Shown in pieces: positions 24,568 through 32,642 of a stretch of DNA of 64,000 nt. This stretch comes from RGIG9608 sp045602425 (GTDB taxonomy: Bacteria > Bacteroidota > Bacteroidia > Bacteroidales > Paludibacteraceae): NCBI GenBank assembly GCA_045602425.1, contig JAZSBO010000021.1:62001-126000 (forward strand). Reading direction: 5' to 3'. How positions within the stretch are numbered: the first letter of the stretch is position 1; every line of letters begins with the position of its first letter. Below the pieces are notes generated by a model that was not told the DNA's origin, did no database searches, and worked only from the letters and a program-made list of their open reading frames with translations. A program made the translations under genes and the position numbers.

Positions 24568-25578
24568 ATGATACGTGAAGTAAAATTTGAAAGCCAAGAT
24601 CGTCGTTTGGCAAATATTAACAAAGTGTTGAACTCCTATGGCATCGCTTCTATCGAAGAAGCTAACCAAATTTGTGAACAATACGGACTCGATCCATATT
24701 TGGAATGCGAACAAACTCAAAACATCTGTTTCGAAAATGCAAAATGGGCTTATGTAGTGGGTGCTGCTATTGCTATCAAAAAAGGTTGCAAAAATGCTGC
24801 TGATGCTGCTGAAGCTATTGGCGAAGGCTTGCAAGCATCCTGCATCGCTGGTTCTGTGGCTGACGACCGTAAAGTTGGTATCGGACATGGTAACCTTGCA
24901 GCTCGTCTTCTTCGCGAAGAAACTCAATGTTTTGCTTTCTTGGCAGGACACGAATCTTTCGCTGCTGCCGAAGGTGCTATCAAAATTGCTGAAATGGCAA
25001 ATAAAGTACGCCAAAATCCTTTGCGTGTAATCTTGAACGGACTTGGTAAAGATGCTGCTATGATTATTTCAAGAATCAATGGTTTTACATACGTTCAAAC
25101 AGAATTCGACTATTTCACTGGCGAATTGAAAGTGGTAAAAACTAAAGCTTATAGCAATGGTCCACGAGCAAAAGTAAATTGCTATGGTGCTGACGATGTG
25201 CGCGAAGGTGTAGCTGTGATGTGGAAAGAAGATGTAGATGTTTCTATCACAGGTAACTCTACAAACCCAACTCGTTTCCAACACCCAGTAGCTGGAACAT
25301 ATAAAAAAGAACGTGTTTTGGCAGGTAAGAAATATTTCTCTGTAGCTTCAGGTGGTGGTACTGGTCGTACGCTTCACCCAGATAACATGGCTGCAGGTCC
25401 TGCTTCTTATGGTATGACCGACACGCTTGGACGTATGCACTCCGATGCTCAGTTTGCTGGTTCTTCTTCGGTTCCTGCACACGTAGAAATGATGGGATTC
25501 CTTGGTATGGGTAACAACCCAATGGTAGGTGCTACTGTAGCAGTTGCTGTTAGCGTAGCTCAAGCTTTGGATAAATAA
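24568..25578 (+). CDS. GGGtGRT protein
   Basis: 336 residues with the family-defining phrase VASGGGTGRTLHPDNMAAG near residue 265 and a C-terminal GFLGMGNNPMVGATVAVAVS. The N-terminus has Cys residues in NQICEQYGLDPYLECEQTQN and a predicted helical domain. The protein is cytoplasmic and uncharacterised. A GGAGG stretch 10 nt before the ATG is a strong ribosome binding site for this genome. Codon use is biased toward the highly expressed type, like nifJ and the upstream partner, suggesting abundant expression. A strong terminator closes the unit. Confidence 0.88.
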   Translation: MIREVKFESQDRRLANINKVLNSYGIASIEEANQICEQYGLDPYLECEQTQNICFENAKWAYVVGAAIAIKKGCKNAADAAEAIGEGLQASCIAGSVADDRKVGIGHGNLAARLLREETQCFAFLAGHESFAAAEGAIKIAEMANKVRQNPLRVILNGLGKDAAMIISRINGFTYVQTEFDYFTGELKVVKTKAYSNGPRAKVNCYGADDVREGVAVMWKEDVDVSITGNSTNPTRFQHPVAGTYKKERVLAGKKYFSVASGGGTGRTLHPDNMAAGPASYGMTDTLGRMHSDAQFAGSSSVPAHVEMMGFLGMGNNPMVGATVAVAVSVAQALDK

Positions 25579-25599
25579 TCCTTTTAGAGGAAAATTTAA

Positions 25600-25632
25600 T
25601 AAAAAGGCAACCTAAAAAGGTTGCCTTTTTTT
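25600..25632 (+). terminator. Intrinsic terminator after the GGGtGRT gene
   Basis: AAAAAGGCAACC and GGTTGCCTTTTTTT form a 12-bp hairpin with an AAAA-type loop and a T-tract. Confidence 0.88.
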
Positions 25633-25718
25633 GTGTGCGTATTTAACTGGTTTCTTAAATCTATTCGGAATTATCCACTTTAATCTTGTATATTAGAAAA
25701 AATTGCAAAATTTGTGTA

Positions 25719-25829
25719 AGGAAAATCGGCGGCGCAATCGATGAGATAGAAACAGGCGGCTTGATGTGCAGCGCAAACACGCATATTGCATTGGTCGCAG
25801 CATGGAACACTATGGCGCGCTATCTATAG
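25719..25829 (+). pseudogene. Possible C-terminal remnant of a lost gene
   Basis: In one frame the sequence reads RKIGGAIDEIETGGLMCSAN and continues THIALVAAWNTMARYL before TAG at 25827. This has a protein-like composition and a GC content above the surrounding intergenic DNA, but there is no start codon and the frame upstream reads as non-coding. I do not recognise the family. It lies at the left end of the defence-like island and may mark an old insertion boundary. Confidence 0.3.
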
Positions 25830-25835
25830 GCAGAA

Positions 25836-25861
25836 CCGCCCATCTCAAATGAGGTGGGCGG
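25836..25861. repeat. 26-bp GC-rich near-perfect palindrome
   Basis: CCGCCCATCTCA pairs with TGAGGTGGGCGG (12 pairs, one T.G) around AA. It has no T-tract, so it is a weak terminator at best. It is unusually GC-rich for this genome and could be the 3' structure of the lost gene before it or a remnant of a mobile element end. Confidence 0.5.
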
Positions 25862-25962
25862 AACTATGTTCGACTGCCAAAAATCGCGCTCGTTCCCTGA
25901 CGGAAACTCGCAATTTTGAAGAAAATGGAAAAAAGTGCATTATTTTTGCATTTTTTCTTAGG

Positions 25963-25979
25963 TTGTCATTATTTGGCAA
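25963..25979. promoter_or_regulatory. Palindromic operator candidate A, upstream of the WG-repeat gene
   Basis: TTGTCATTATTTGGCAA fits TTGYCA-N5-TGRCAA. It ends exactly 10 bp before the -7 element TATCTTTG, over the -33 region. The same word occurs before the WYL gene (27200-27216) and before the cREC gene (32578-32594). Confidence 0.55.
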
Positions 25980-25989
25980 GTTGATGCTC

Positions 25990-25997
25990 TATCTTTG
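25990..25997 (+). promoter_or_regulatory. -7 element (TATCTTTG) of the WG-repeat gene
   Basis: TATCTTTG matches TAnnTTTG; the context TATCTTTGCAGC is repeated at the cREC promoter. Predicted leader about 46 nt. Confidence 0.55.
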
Positions 25998-26049
25998 CAG
26001 CACTTTTAAAAAAAGCACAAATTACAAACCCATAAAAAACAACAATTAC

Positions 26050-27165
26050 ATGAAGAAAATTGAGAATTTAGCAAAGATGCGTGCATTCAATGGTGATTAC
26101 ACCGTGTTTACAACTACTACTGGCGAGCAAGGCATTGTAGATCGTCATGGAAATGTAGTTTATGTTGCAGACGACAAGAGCCAGCACATCACACACAGTT
26201 GGGGAACAATCTTCGAGATTATGACCATCCGACCAAAGTTCTTACGCCAACAAATTGACGCAGCCACAGAAGTGATCATCGACAAATGCCTGCAATATCC
26301 AGGATTGGGCACAGATATCGTTTATAAAGAAAACCACTTAGAAGGGGTATGCGATGTTAATTATCAAACCATTATTGAGCCTATCTATAAGAGCATCTAT
26401 GTAATACAAGGTTATTACTGGGCGCAAAGTCAAGATGACAAATGGGGAGTTATCGATGCTAAAGGCGAGGTTCACCTTCCATTTGAATACGATGATGTTG
26501 TAAGCGCCTCCGTCAATGAGAAACAGGACGATATTGTAGTGGCTAAAGATGGTAAATACTTCCGCATTGACACAAACGGCAATCGTATCAGCAAGCAATA
26601 CGATTATCTTCGACCAGCGAATAAAGCGGATTTTGCAATCATCCGAAATGAGATAGGGTTAGCCATCATTGATAAAGACGAGCAAATTATCGCGCAAACC
26701 CAATACCAAGATGACTACCGCGAAAATTGCTACCCAAATTGGCTCTTCTACTGGTGCAATGCGGAGTGCATAGCTTTTGCTGAAGAGGGATTATTTGGCA
26801 TTATGAATGCTTATGGTAAGGTCATTGCTAAACCACAGTACTCGCACGTTATGCAATGCAATCTGCGTGATGTAATTATTATCCGCGACGAAGAGAGTAC
26901 ATTAGAAGGAGCTATCCGAACTAATGGTGAAATGGTATTACCCACAGAATTCGATACAATATGTCCTCGCAAGATGTTCAATGTGATGATGGTTAAGCAA
27001 AGTGGCAAATACGGTTTGATAAATGGCAATGGAAAAATAATCCTCCCTATCGAATACGATAATATCAGCATCAGCAACGAACGAGGTTTGGATGAGATTG
27101 CAGTTAGCAAAGATGGTGAAGTGTATTTCATAAATGAGCAGGGCGAACGGGTTAGTATATACTAA
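26050..27165 (+). CDS. WG-repeat protein
   Basis: 371 residues from the ATG at 26050, chosen because it follows the promoter; the frame is open further upstream but crosses the promoter and non-coding DNA. At least six WG-type beta repeats of about 45-50 residues are visible: WGVIDAKGEVHLPFEYDDV, GLAIIDKDEQIIAQTQY, FGIMNAYGKVIAKPQYS, GAIRTNGEMVLPTEFD, YGLINGNGKIILPIEYDN and a final VYFINEQGERV. The repeats build a rigid beta-rich binding surface. There is no signal peptide, so it is cytoplasmic. Its promoter shares operator and -7 context with the cREC gene, linking it to the island's regulation. No catalytic residues are recognised. Confidence 0.85.
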   Translation: MKKIENLAKMRAFNGDYTVFTTTTGEQGIVDRHGNVVYVADDKSQHITHSWGTIFEIMTIRPKFLRQQIDAATEVIIDKCLQYPGLGTDIVYKENHLEGVCDVNYQTIIEPIYKSIYVIQGYYWAQSQDDKWGVIDAKGEVHLPFEYDDVVSASVNEKQDDIVVAKDGKYFRIDTNGNRISKQYDYLRPANKADFAIIRNEIGLAIIDKDEQIIAQTQYQDDYRENCYPNWLFYWCNAECIAFAEEGLFGIMNAYGKVIAKPQYSHVMQCNLRDVIIIRDEESTLEGAIRTNGEMVLPTEFDTICPRKMFNVMMVKQSGKYGLINGNGKIILPIEYDNISISNERGLDEIAVSKDGEVYFINEQGERVSIY

Positions 27166-27199
27166 CCTGTTCGTTAAAAAACGCAAAAATGCGTTGAAA

Positions 27200-27216
27200 T
27201 TGCCACATTTTGACAA
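27200..27216. promoter_or_regulatory. Palindromic operator candidate C, upstream of the WYL gene
   Basis: TTGCCACATTTTGACAA fits TTGYCA-N5-TGRCAA, with the half-sites exchanged relative to copies A and B. A weak TATCTAAA lies 13 bp downstream. A site here would allow the WYL protein to control its own operon. Confidence 0.5.
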
Positions 27217-27273
27217 CCACACTTGCATGTATCTAAAAAAAATAGTAACTCTGCGGCAGAAAACTTAAATGCT

Positions 27274-28188
27274 ATGCCAAAACAAAACACAGCTCTTTTG
27301 CTCAGCCGCTATATTTGGTTGATTGATACCATCTATTCTGCTGGGCATATCACTCGCGAGGAGATCAATCGTCGTTGGTGTCGTTCACTATTGAGTGAGG
27401 GTGAAATGGAGATTTCCGAACGCACTTTCCATCGCTATAAAGATGCTATTCAGGAGCTATTTCAGATCAATATCGCCTTCAGCAAATCGCGTGGTTATTA
27501 CATCGAAAACACTACCGACTTTCAACGAAACGAGCTCCGCAAGTGGCTAATAAGCACATTTGCCGTCAATAATCTCATCAACGATGGTGTACATCTCCGC
27601 AAACACATTGGCTTCGAACCCATGCCTTCAGGACAGCAATATCTCACAACTATCTTAGAGGCTATCCGTGATGGAGTGCGTTTGCGTGTAACGCATCAGG
27701 GCTTTTCCAAGTCCGAAGCCAAGTCTTTTACGATTGCGCCTTACGGACTAAAGGTATTCAAGCAACGTTGGTATGTCTTGGCTGCATCGGAGTATCCCGA
27801 TGGACGATTATTGGTTTATAGCCTTGATCGTTTCACAGAGGTCGAGCGCACAGATATTAGCTATACGATTCCCTCCGACTTTGACATTAACGAGCATTTT
27901 CGTTCTTTCTATGGTGTCTCCAGTCTTTCGAACGCTCAACCCGAGATTGTGCAATTACGCGTAGATGCTTCGCAGGTGAAGTTCTTCCGCACGTTGCCTT
28001 TGCACCACTCACAAGAGGAGATTGAAACAACGGACGCATATTCTGTATTTCAGTATTACTTAGTCCCCACTTTCGAACTCACCAAAGAGATTCTTTCCAA
28101 TGGTCCATTCATCGAGGTCCTTCTCCCTCTCTCCCTCCGCGAAGAGATTAAGGAGAAAGTGGAGAAAATGGGAGAGAGGTATAAATAA
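27274..28188 (+). CDS. WYL-domain transcriptional regulator
   Basis: 304 residues from the ATG at 27274; the alternative TTG at 27223 is unlikely. An N-terminal winged helix-turn-helix (ITREEINRRWCRSLLSEGEM, ISERTFHRYKDAIQELF) precedes the WYL domain (AIRDGVRLRVTHQGFSKSEA, IAPYGLKVFKQRWYVLAASE with the WYVLA variant of the WYL core, LLVYSLDRF) and a WCX-type C-terminal domain. Such proteins sense ligands, often nucleic acids or nucleotides, and many control defence systems. The gene is 22 nt upstream of a DUF262 pair and forms an operon with it. A palindrome before this operon recurs before two other genes of the island, so it may be the regulator of all three. Confidence 0.87.
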   Translation: MPKQNTALLLSRYIWLIDTIYSAGHITREEINRRWCRSLLSEGEMEISERTFHRYKDAIQELFQINIAFSKSRGYYIENTTDFQRNELRKWLISTFAVNNLINDGVHLRKHIGFEPMPSGQQYLTTILEAIRDGVRLRVTHQGFSKSEAKSFTIAPYGLKVFKQRWYVLAASEYPDGRLLVYSLDRFTEVERTDISYTIPSDFDINEHFRSFYGVSSLSNAQPEIVQLRVDASQVKFFRTLPLHHSQEEIETTDAYSVFQYYLVPTFELTKEILSNGPFIEVLLPLSLREEIKEKVEKMGERYK

Positions 28189-28210
28189 GTATAACTAATA
28201 AATCATTGAT

Positions 28211-29875
28211 ATGGATGCAACAATTACATTAAAAGAGTATCTTGACAAGAAAAAGACCTTTGTCATTCCTGAATATCAACGAGGATATGTATGGGGAAAA
28301 AATCGTGATGGCGAAAAAAATTCAGTTGAAAATCTTTTAGATGATTTAATTTCTAAATATAACGCTTCCAGCGAAGTGTTTCTTCAGGGATTTACGGTAA
28401 CTGAAAATACAGATGAAATAGTAATCATTGATGGACAGCAACGCACCACGTGTTTATATTTATTGTTGAAATGGCTTGGGTATGCAAATCCAATAGAAAT
28501 TCAATATGAAATACGTAAAGCTTCTAATGACTATCTAAAATCGCTGGACATAAGCAAAATTGAAGAAAATATCAAAGAGGAATTTCAAGACATATTCTTC
28601 TTTAAGAAAACCTTGCGAATCATATCATCAAAACTGGATGGTATAGACAAAGAAAAATTTCTATCGTTCCTGCTCTCTAAAGTGAAGTTCTTGTATATTA
28701 ACGTTGAAGAGGATAAGGCGACTAGGATCTTTACCATGATGAATGGCAGTAAGGCACAAATGAAACAAGAAGAAATCATTAAAGTTGAGATTCTAAGAAT
28801 AGCCTCATTAAACACTTCTGATGTTATTGATTTCCAGCAGGAATGGGAACATAACTTATTGAGAAGTAGATATGCAAGAGAGTGGGATAAGTGGTTGCAC
28901 TGGTGGAATGAAAAGGATGTTCAAACATTATTTCGCTGTCATAATATTATGGGACTCTTGATTTCCTCATATTTACAGCAAAAAAAAGGCGATCTCTTGA
29001 CTTTTGAAAACTTTAAAGCCAAATGCTTACCTCTGGAGTCGTCTTATGAGGCTAAGCAAACATTTGATGGACTTCGACGTATACAAAAAAGATTCGAAGA
29101 TGCTTACAACGAGCCATCAGTACATAATATGATAGGAGGCATTTTACGAATACATAGTGTAGAAGACCAAAGGAAATTCATTTTTCATTATTTTGTTGAA
29201 GACTATCGAGAGAACCTCGAAGATTATTACAAATTGGTATTTCTTGGTCTAACGCATGATGAAATAATAGGGAAGAAAAAGAAAGAGTTCGCAGTTAAAT
29301 ACGATCTCGCCCATGCTGCGATAAACGATGACTTCATCTATCTAGATGACGATAAAAAAGAACAGGCTTTTCGTTTGTTGTTACGGCTAAATATAGATCA
29401 AGATATACAACAAAATCGTTTGTTTAACTTTGACATATGGGATGAACGTTCATTGGAACATATTCAACCTAAATCAAAAGTTGGACATGATGTAGATGGA
29501 GTCTGGTATGACGGGAATGATGTGGCTAAAAACAAAGATGAATTTACGATGCTTCGCACAGACATACAGACCACAATAGATTCCCAAATATTTAATACCT
29601 CAGAACATAGTATTGGTAATCTTGTTTTATTGTACAAAAACGAAAATTCTCAATTTAATAGTAGCGATTTTTTCGAAAAGAAAGAATTGTTCTTCAATCC
29701 TAATAAGAATGAACGTTTCAGAAGTAAGCATTTATTGCATACTATATGTGTATTTGCGGAAAAACAGGAATGGGATGGTGAATCAATTGCCATAAACAAG
29801 ATTAACACAGTAAATAAATTTGAGGCAGACTATGCTTCATTAAGAACTAAATTTGATTATGAAAAACAAGATTAA
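28211..29875 (+). CDS. DUF262 (GmrS-like) plus DUF1524 (HNH-like) nuclease-type protein
   Basis: 554 residues. The DUF262 domain has the characteristic IPEYQRGYVWG near residue 19 and IIDGQQRTTCLYLLL near residue 76, a ParB-like nucleotidase core. A helical middle follows. The C-terminus has LEHIQPKSKV near residue 415 and SIGNLVLLYKNENSQFNSSD near 470, the His-containing core of DUF1524, an HNH-type nuclease. This arrangement is found in type IV modification-dependent restriction enzymes (GmrSD, BrxU) and SspE. It likely cleaves modified or phage DNA when its nucleotidase is engaged. It overlaps the next gene by 17 nt, so the two are translationally coupled. Confidence 0.83.
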   Translation: MDATITLKEYLDKKKTFVIPEYQRGYVWGKNRDGEKNSVENLLDDLISKYNASSEVFLQGFTVTENTDEIVIIDGQQRTTCLYLLLKWLGYANPIEIQYEIRKASNDYLKSLDISKIEENIKEEFQDIFFFKKTLRIISSKLDGIDKEKFLSFLLSKVKFLYINVEEDKATRIFTMMNGSKAQMKQEEIIKVEILRIASLNTSDVIDFQQEWEHNLLRSRYAREWDKWLHWWNEKDVQTLFRCHNIMGLLISSYLQQKKGDLLTFENFKAKCLPLESSYEAKQTFDGLRRIQKRFEDAYNEPSVHNMIGGILRIHSVEDQRKFIFHYFVEDYRENLEDYYKLVFLGLTHDEIIGKKKKEFAVKYDLAHAAINDDFIYLDDDKKEQAFRLLLRLNIDQDIQQNRLFNFDIWDERSLEHIQPKSKVGHDVDGVWYDGNDVAKNKDEFTMLRTDIQTTIDSQIFNTSEHSIGNLVLLYKNENSQFNSSDFFEKKELFFNPNKNERFRSKHLLHTICVFAEKQEWDGESIAINKINTVNKFEADYASLRTKFDYEKQD

Positions 29876-32102
29876 CTTCATTACTGGAGAGACGTATAAT
29901 TTATCTGAATTATTCTCTGGAACACGTAAGATTATTATTCCCGATTTACAGCGAGACTATTGTTGGGGAGATAAAACGCATACTACGGAAAAGAAAGAAT
30001 TAGTTTCTGGTTTCGTCTCTACACTAATAGAACTATTTGAAAATAATCAGGGAACGGAGTCGCTAAATTTAGGATTAATCTATGGTTATGAAGCTCCAGA
30101 AAATCATATTCAACTATGTGATGGACAGCAACGAATAACCACCCTATTTCTCTTACTTGGAATGTTAAATAGGGTTGTCCCTGATAATATGTTTAAGAAA
30201 TATTTGATATCTGATTTTGAGTATAATCACGACGATAGAGAGCCTTATTTGCAGTATGCTATTAGAGAGTCTTCACTATATTTCATTAGCGATTTAGTAT
30301 GTCATTTTTTCATACATGAGAAAGAGGATCGATATTATGTAGATAAAGTAGAAAATATTAAAGATAGTGCTTGGTTTTTTAGGGAATATAATTTAGATCC
30401 CAGTATACGAAGTATGATTCGGGCATTATCTATCATTCATTCAATTCTCAAAGACAAAAGTGATACTTGGTGTATAAAATTCGGTACGTATCTTACACAA
30501 ATGCTGAATTTTATGTACTACGACATGGAAAATAGAAAGAATGGAGAAGAGACATTTGTAGTAATAAATACAACAGGTGAACCCCTCACTAATACCCAGA
30601 ACCTAAAACCACTGATTTCAATGGAACCATTGAACGAAGCGTACTATAGGGAAGATGAAAATCATATAGAGCATACTCTTTCGGAAGATTGGGAAGAAAT
30701 AGAAAATTGGTTCTGGAAAAACAGGCAGAATGAAAACGATACTGCTGATGCGGGATTTAATGAGTTTCTTCGCTGGATTTCCATGTTGCACGCAGATGAA
30801 AAAATGCTCAAACAAATCTTAGCAGATGGTATCTATACTTTCCCGAAGGAAAATATTTCCTTCCATACTATTCGACAGTATTGGAAGATAGTAAAATTCT
30901 TGTTTGAACAATGGGAGTGTAAAGATCGGTTGAGTAAAGAATACTTGTCTCCATCTCCAAACAGAGAAATGAAAGGCAACAAAGTAGTTAACCAAATTGA
31001 CTGTTTTCACATCCTTCCACTAATAGTCTATTGTGCTCAATGGGAGGTGAATCGTCCAGATGATAAGAATTTACATAGGCTATACGAATTTTTACATAAC
31101 TTATCGCGTATTGATAATGTTAGGAAATCTGTTAATTCATTAGTAAATGATGTGAATCAAATAGCCAAAACATGTCGTGACATAATTGATATAATAGATA
31201 CTCCATTGTACGACACGATATCAAATATTATTTTATCAACAGAAGAGAAACTAAAGTTAAAAATTCTAAAGGAGCATCAAGCTGATCGAAATGAAATAGA
31301 AGAATTATTTTGGAGCGCACAAAGTTGTAAAATTAAGAGCCATCGTATTTGGTCTGGTCAAATTATGCCGCTGATAGAATGGGCACAAGACGAAAATGGT
31401 TTTAATAAGGACATGTTCAAAAAATATTCTCATATATTTGATCAGGTATTTGTAGATAACTGCGATAAAAGTATAGATATTGTTAGACGTGCACTTATAA
31501 CACGAAAACTTAAAAACTATCCCAAAAAATTTAGTGGGTACACAAATTTTTCTTTCGCTTGGGAATGGAGCGATTGGCAAAATTTGATTAACGAGAACAC
31601 AGAGAAATTTAAATTATTCTTCGACGATCTTAGTGATGGAATGAGTTATGATACCATGAAAAAACAATATATGAATAATGAAAAGTGGGCAGAATTTGTT
31701 CATCGCGAGTATTTACTAGAATACTGTCAACAAAAAAACATACAATGGGATGATGGTGAGGGTTGGTTATGTGTTCAGCAGAAACGTGCAACAAAATATA
31801 AATATATGTCAGTAATGAATATGCACCTATATCATTATTTAAATTCTGAATTAGAGCGTGAAGATTGGGAAATTAGACTAGACTACGGAACTAGACCTTT
31901 AGTTGTTGTAAAAAACAAACACGCTGCTGATGTAGTTTTCTATATACGGTATAAACAGCAACCCAAACAATGGATTTTGCAGTTTTCTAGACGAAATAAC
32001 GAAGAGGAACACATGCTACAAATCTTAGAAAATCCCGATTATTCTTATCCAACCGTTTTAAATGAATTGAAGAGTATCATAGAGAACATAATGAACAATT
32101 AA
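29859..32102 (+). CDS. Large DUF262-family protein, partner of the preceding DUF262/DUF1524 protein
   Basis: 747 residues from the ATG at 29859. The N-terminal DUF262 core has IIIPDLQRDYCWG near residue 26 and LCDGQQRITTLFLLLGML near residue 86, the same two signatures as its neighbour. The long remainder is helical and acidic/aromatic (TFVVINTTGEPLTNTQNLKP, FSFAWEWSDWQNLINENTEK) and ends in an alpha/beta segment (WEIRLDYGTRPLVVVKNKH). I see no DUF1524 HNH motif, so nuclease activity probably rests in the partner. Two different DUF262 proteins in one operon with a WYL regulator point to a two-component type IV restriction-like system. Confidence 0.8.
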   Translation: MKNKINFITGETYNLSELFSGTRKIIIPDLQRDYCWGDKTHTTEKKELVSGFVSTLIELFENNQGTESLNLGLIYGYEAPENHIQLCDGQQRITTLFLLLGMLNRVVPDNMFKKYLISDFEYNHDDREPYLQYAIRESSLYFISDLVCHFFIHEKEDRYYVDKVENIKDSAWFFREYNLDPSIRSMIRALSIIHSILKDKSDTWCIKFGTYLTQMLNFMYYDMENRKNGEETFVVINTTGEPLTNTQNLKPLISMEPLNEAYYREDENHIEHTLSEDWEEIENWFWKNRQNENDTADAGFNEFLRWISMLHADEKMLKQILADGIYTFPKENISFHTIRQYWKIVKFLFEQWECKDRLSKEYLSPSPNREMKGNKVVNQIDCFHILPLIVYCAQWEVNRPDDKNLHRLYEFLHNLSRIDNVRKSVNSLVNDVNQIAKTCRDIIDIIDTPLYDTISNIILSTEEKLKLKILKEHQADRNEIEELFWSAQSCKIKSHRIWSGQIMPLIEWAQDENGFNKDMFKKYSHIFDQVFVDNCDKSIDIVRRALITRKLKNYPKKFSGYTNFSFAWEWSDWQNLINENTEKFKLFFDDLSDGMSYDTMKKQYMNNEKWAEFVHREYLLEYCQQKNIQWDDGEGWLCVQQKRATKYKYMSVMNMHLYHYLNSELEREDWEIRLDYGTRPLVVVKNKHAADVVFYIRYKQQPKQWILQFSRRNNEEEHMLQILENPDYSYPTVLNELKSIIENIMNN

Positions 32103-32115
32103 CACAAGAATTTTG

Positions 32116-32140
32116 GCGTTTAGCTAGGGTTTGAAAACCT
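32116..32140. repeat. 25-bp repeat, left copy flanking the ORF at 32175
   Basis: GCGTTTAGCTAGGGTTTGAA continuing AACCT; the last part folds as AGGGTTT/AAACCT. A close copy lies at 32539-32563 on the other side of the small ORF. Confidence 0.45.
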
Positions 32141-32174
32141 TATGATGTTTTATAAATTTAAAATTACTCAAATT

Positions 32175-32510
32175 ATGGAAACATCAATCAAAGATCTCTT
32201 ACGCGAGAGTATTAGCAATCGTTTAGTTGAGTTGGAAGCGTCAGCAGACTTGCTGGATATCCTGACAATAAGAGTTACAGCCATGATTATGGCATTGGCA
32301 TACAATCATGGAGATGTGCAAGCTGCGACACAAGACTTGTGGGAAATCCCTACGCAAACAGTAGGTGAAACACCAGAGAAAATCGCATGGACACTAGATG
32401 GAATCGCAAAGCAATTCCCAAAACAAGTGAGCGCGTACACCATCTACCTTGATCGCCAAGAGCAAGAGGATGAGGAGACTCGCCAGCTAGTAGAGGTAGC
32501 CTTGAAATAA
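32175..32510 (+). CDS. Small acidic hypothetical protein of the island (111 aa)
   Basis: 111 residues from the ATG at 32175; the frame has an earlier ATG at 32145 inside the repeat, which is less likely. It starts METSIKDLLRESISNRLVEL and is largely helical, with a patch LDILTIRVTAMIMALAYNHG that could pack as an amphipathic helix, and an acidic tail (QEQEDEETRQLVEVALK). No signal peptide and no named family. It is bracketed by 25-bp repeats and followed by a terminator-like hairpin, so it behaves as a small independent unit between the DUF262 pair and the cREC gene. Confidence 0.6.
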   Translation: METSIKDLLRESISNRLVELEASADLLDILTIRVTAMIMALAYNHGDVQAATQDLWEIPTQTVGETPEKIAWTLDGIAKQFPKQVSAYTIYLDRQEQEDEETRQLVEVALK

Positions 32511-32519
32511 GCACCAAAG

Positions 32520-32538
32520 TGGGGAAATCCCCATTTTT
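32520..32538 (+). terminator. Terminator after the 111-aa ORF
   Basis: TGGGGAAATCCCCA hairpin (GGGG/CCCC, AAAT loop) followed directly by TTTTT, 10 nt after the stop codon. Confidence 0.75.
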
Positions 32539-32563
32539 GCGTTTGGCAAGGGTTTAAAATCCT
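32539..32563. repeat. 25-bp repeat, right copy flanking the ORF at 32175
   Basis: GCGTTTGGCAAGGGTTTAAA continuing ATCCT; it matches the copy at 32116-32140 at about 20 of 25 positions and folds in the same way. Confidence 0.45.
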
Positions 32564-32577
32564 AAAAGTTATATACC

Positions 32578-32594
32578 ATGTCATAATTTGGCAA
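32578..32594. promoter_or_regulatory. Palindromic operator candidate B, upstream of the cREC gene
   Basis: ATGTCATAATTTGGCAA fits TTGYCA-N5-TGRCAA except for the first base. It ends exactly 10 bp before TATCTTTG, identical geometry to copy A at the WG-repeat gene. Confidence 0.55.
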
Positions 32595-32604
32595 ACAGAT
32601 ACAT

Positions 32605-32612
32605 TATCTTTG
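32605..32612 (+). promoter_or_regulatory. -7 element (TATCTTTG) of the cREC gene
   Basis: TATCTTTG matches TAnnTTTG. Its last base overlaps a terminator-like hairpin (32612-32642). Confidence 0.55.
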
Positions 32613-32642
32613 CAGCGGTTTTGAAAAATCGCTGCTTTTTTT
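32612..32642 (+). terminator. Terminator-like hairpin between promoter and start codon of the cREC gene
   Basis: GCAGCG (32612-32617) pairs with CGCTGC (32630-32635), TTTT pairs with AAAA inside, and seven T follow directly, ending at the ATG at 32643. A transcript from the local promoter would start inside the left arm and could not form the full hairpin, so it should stop only read-through from upstream. Confidence 0.6.
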
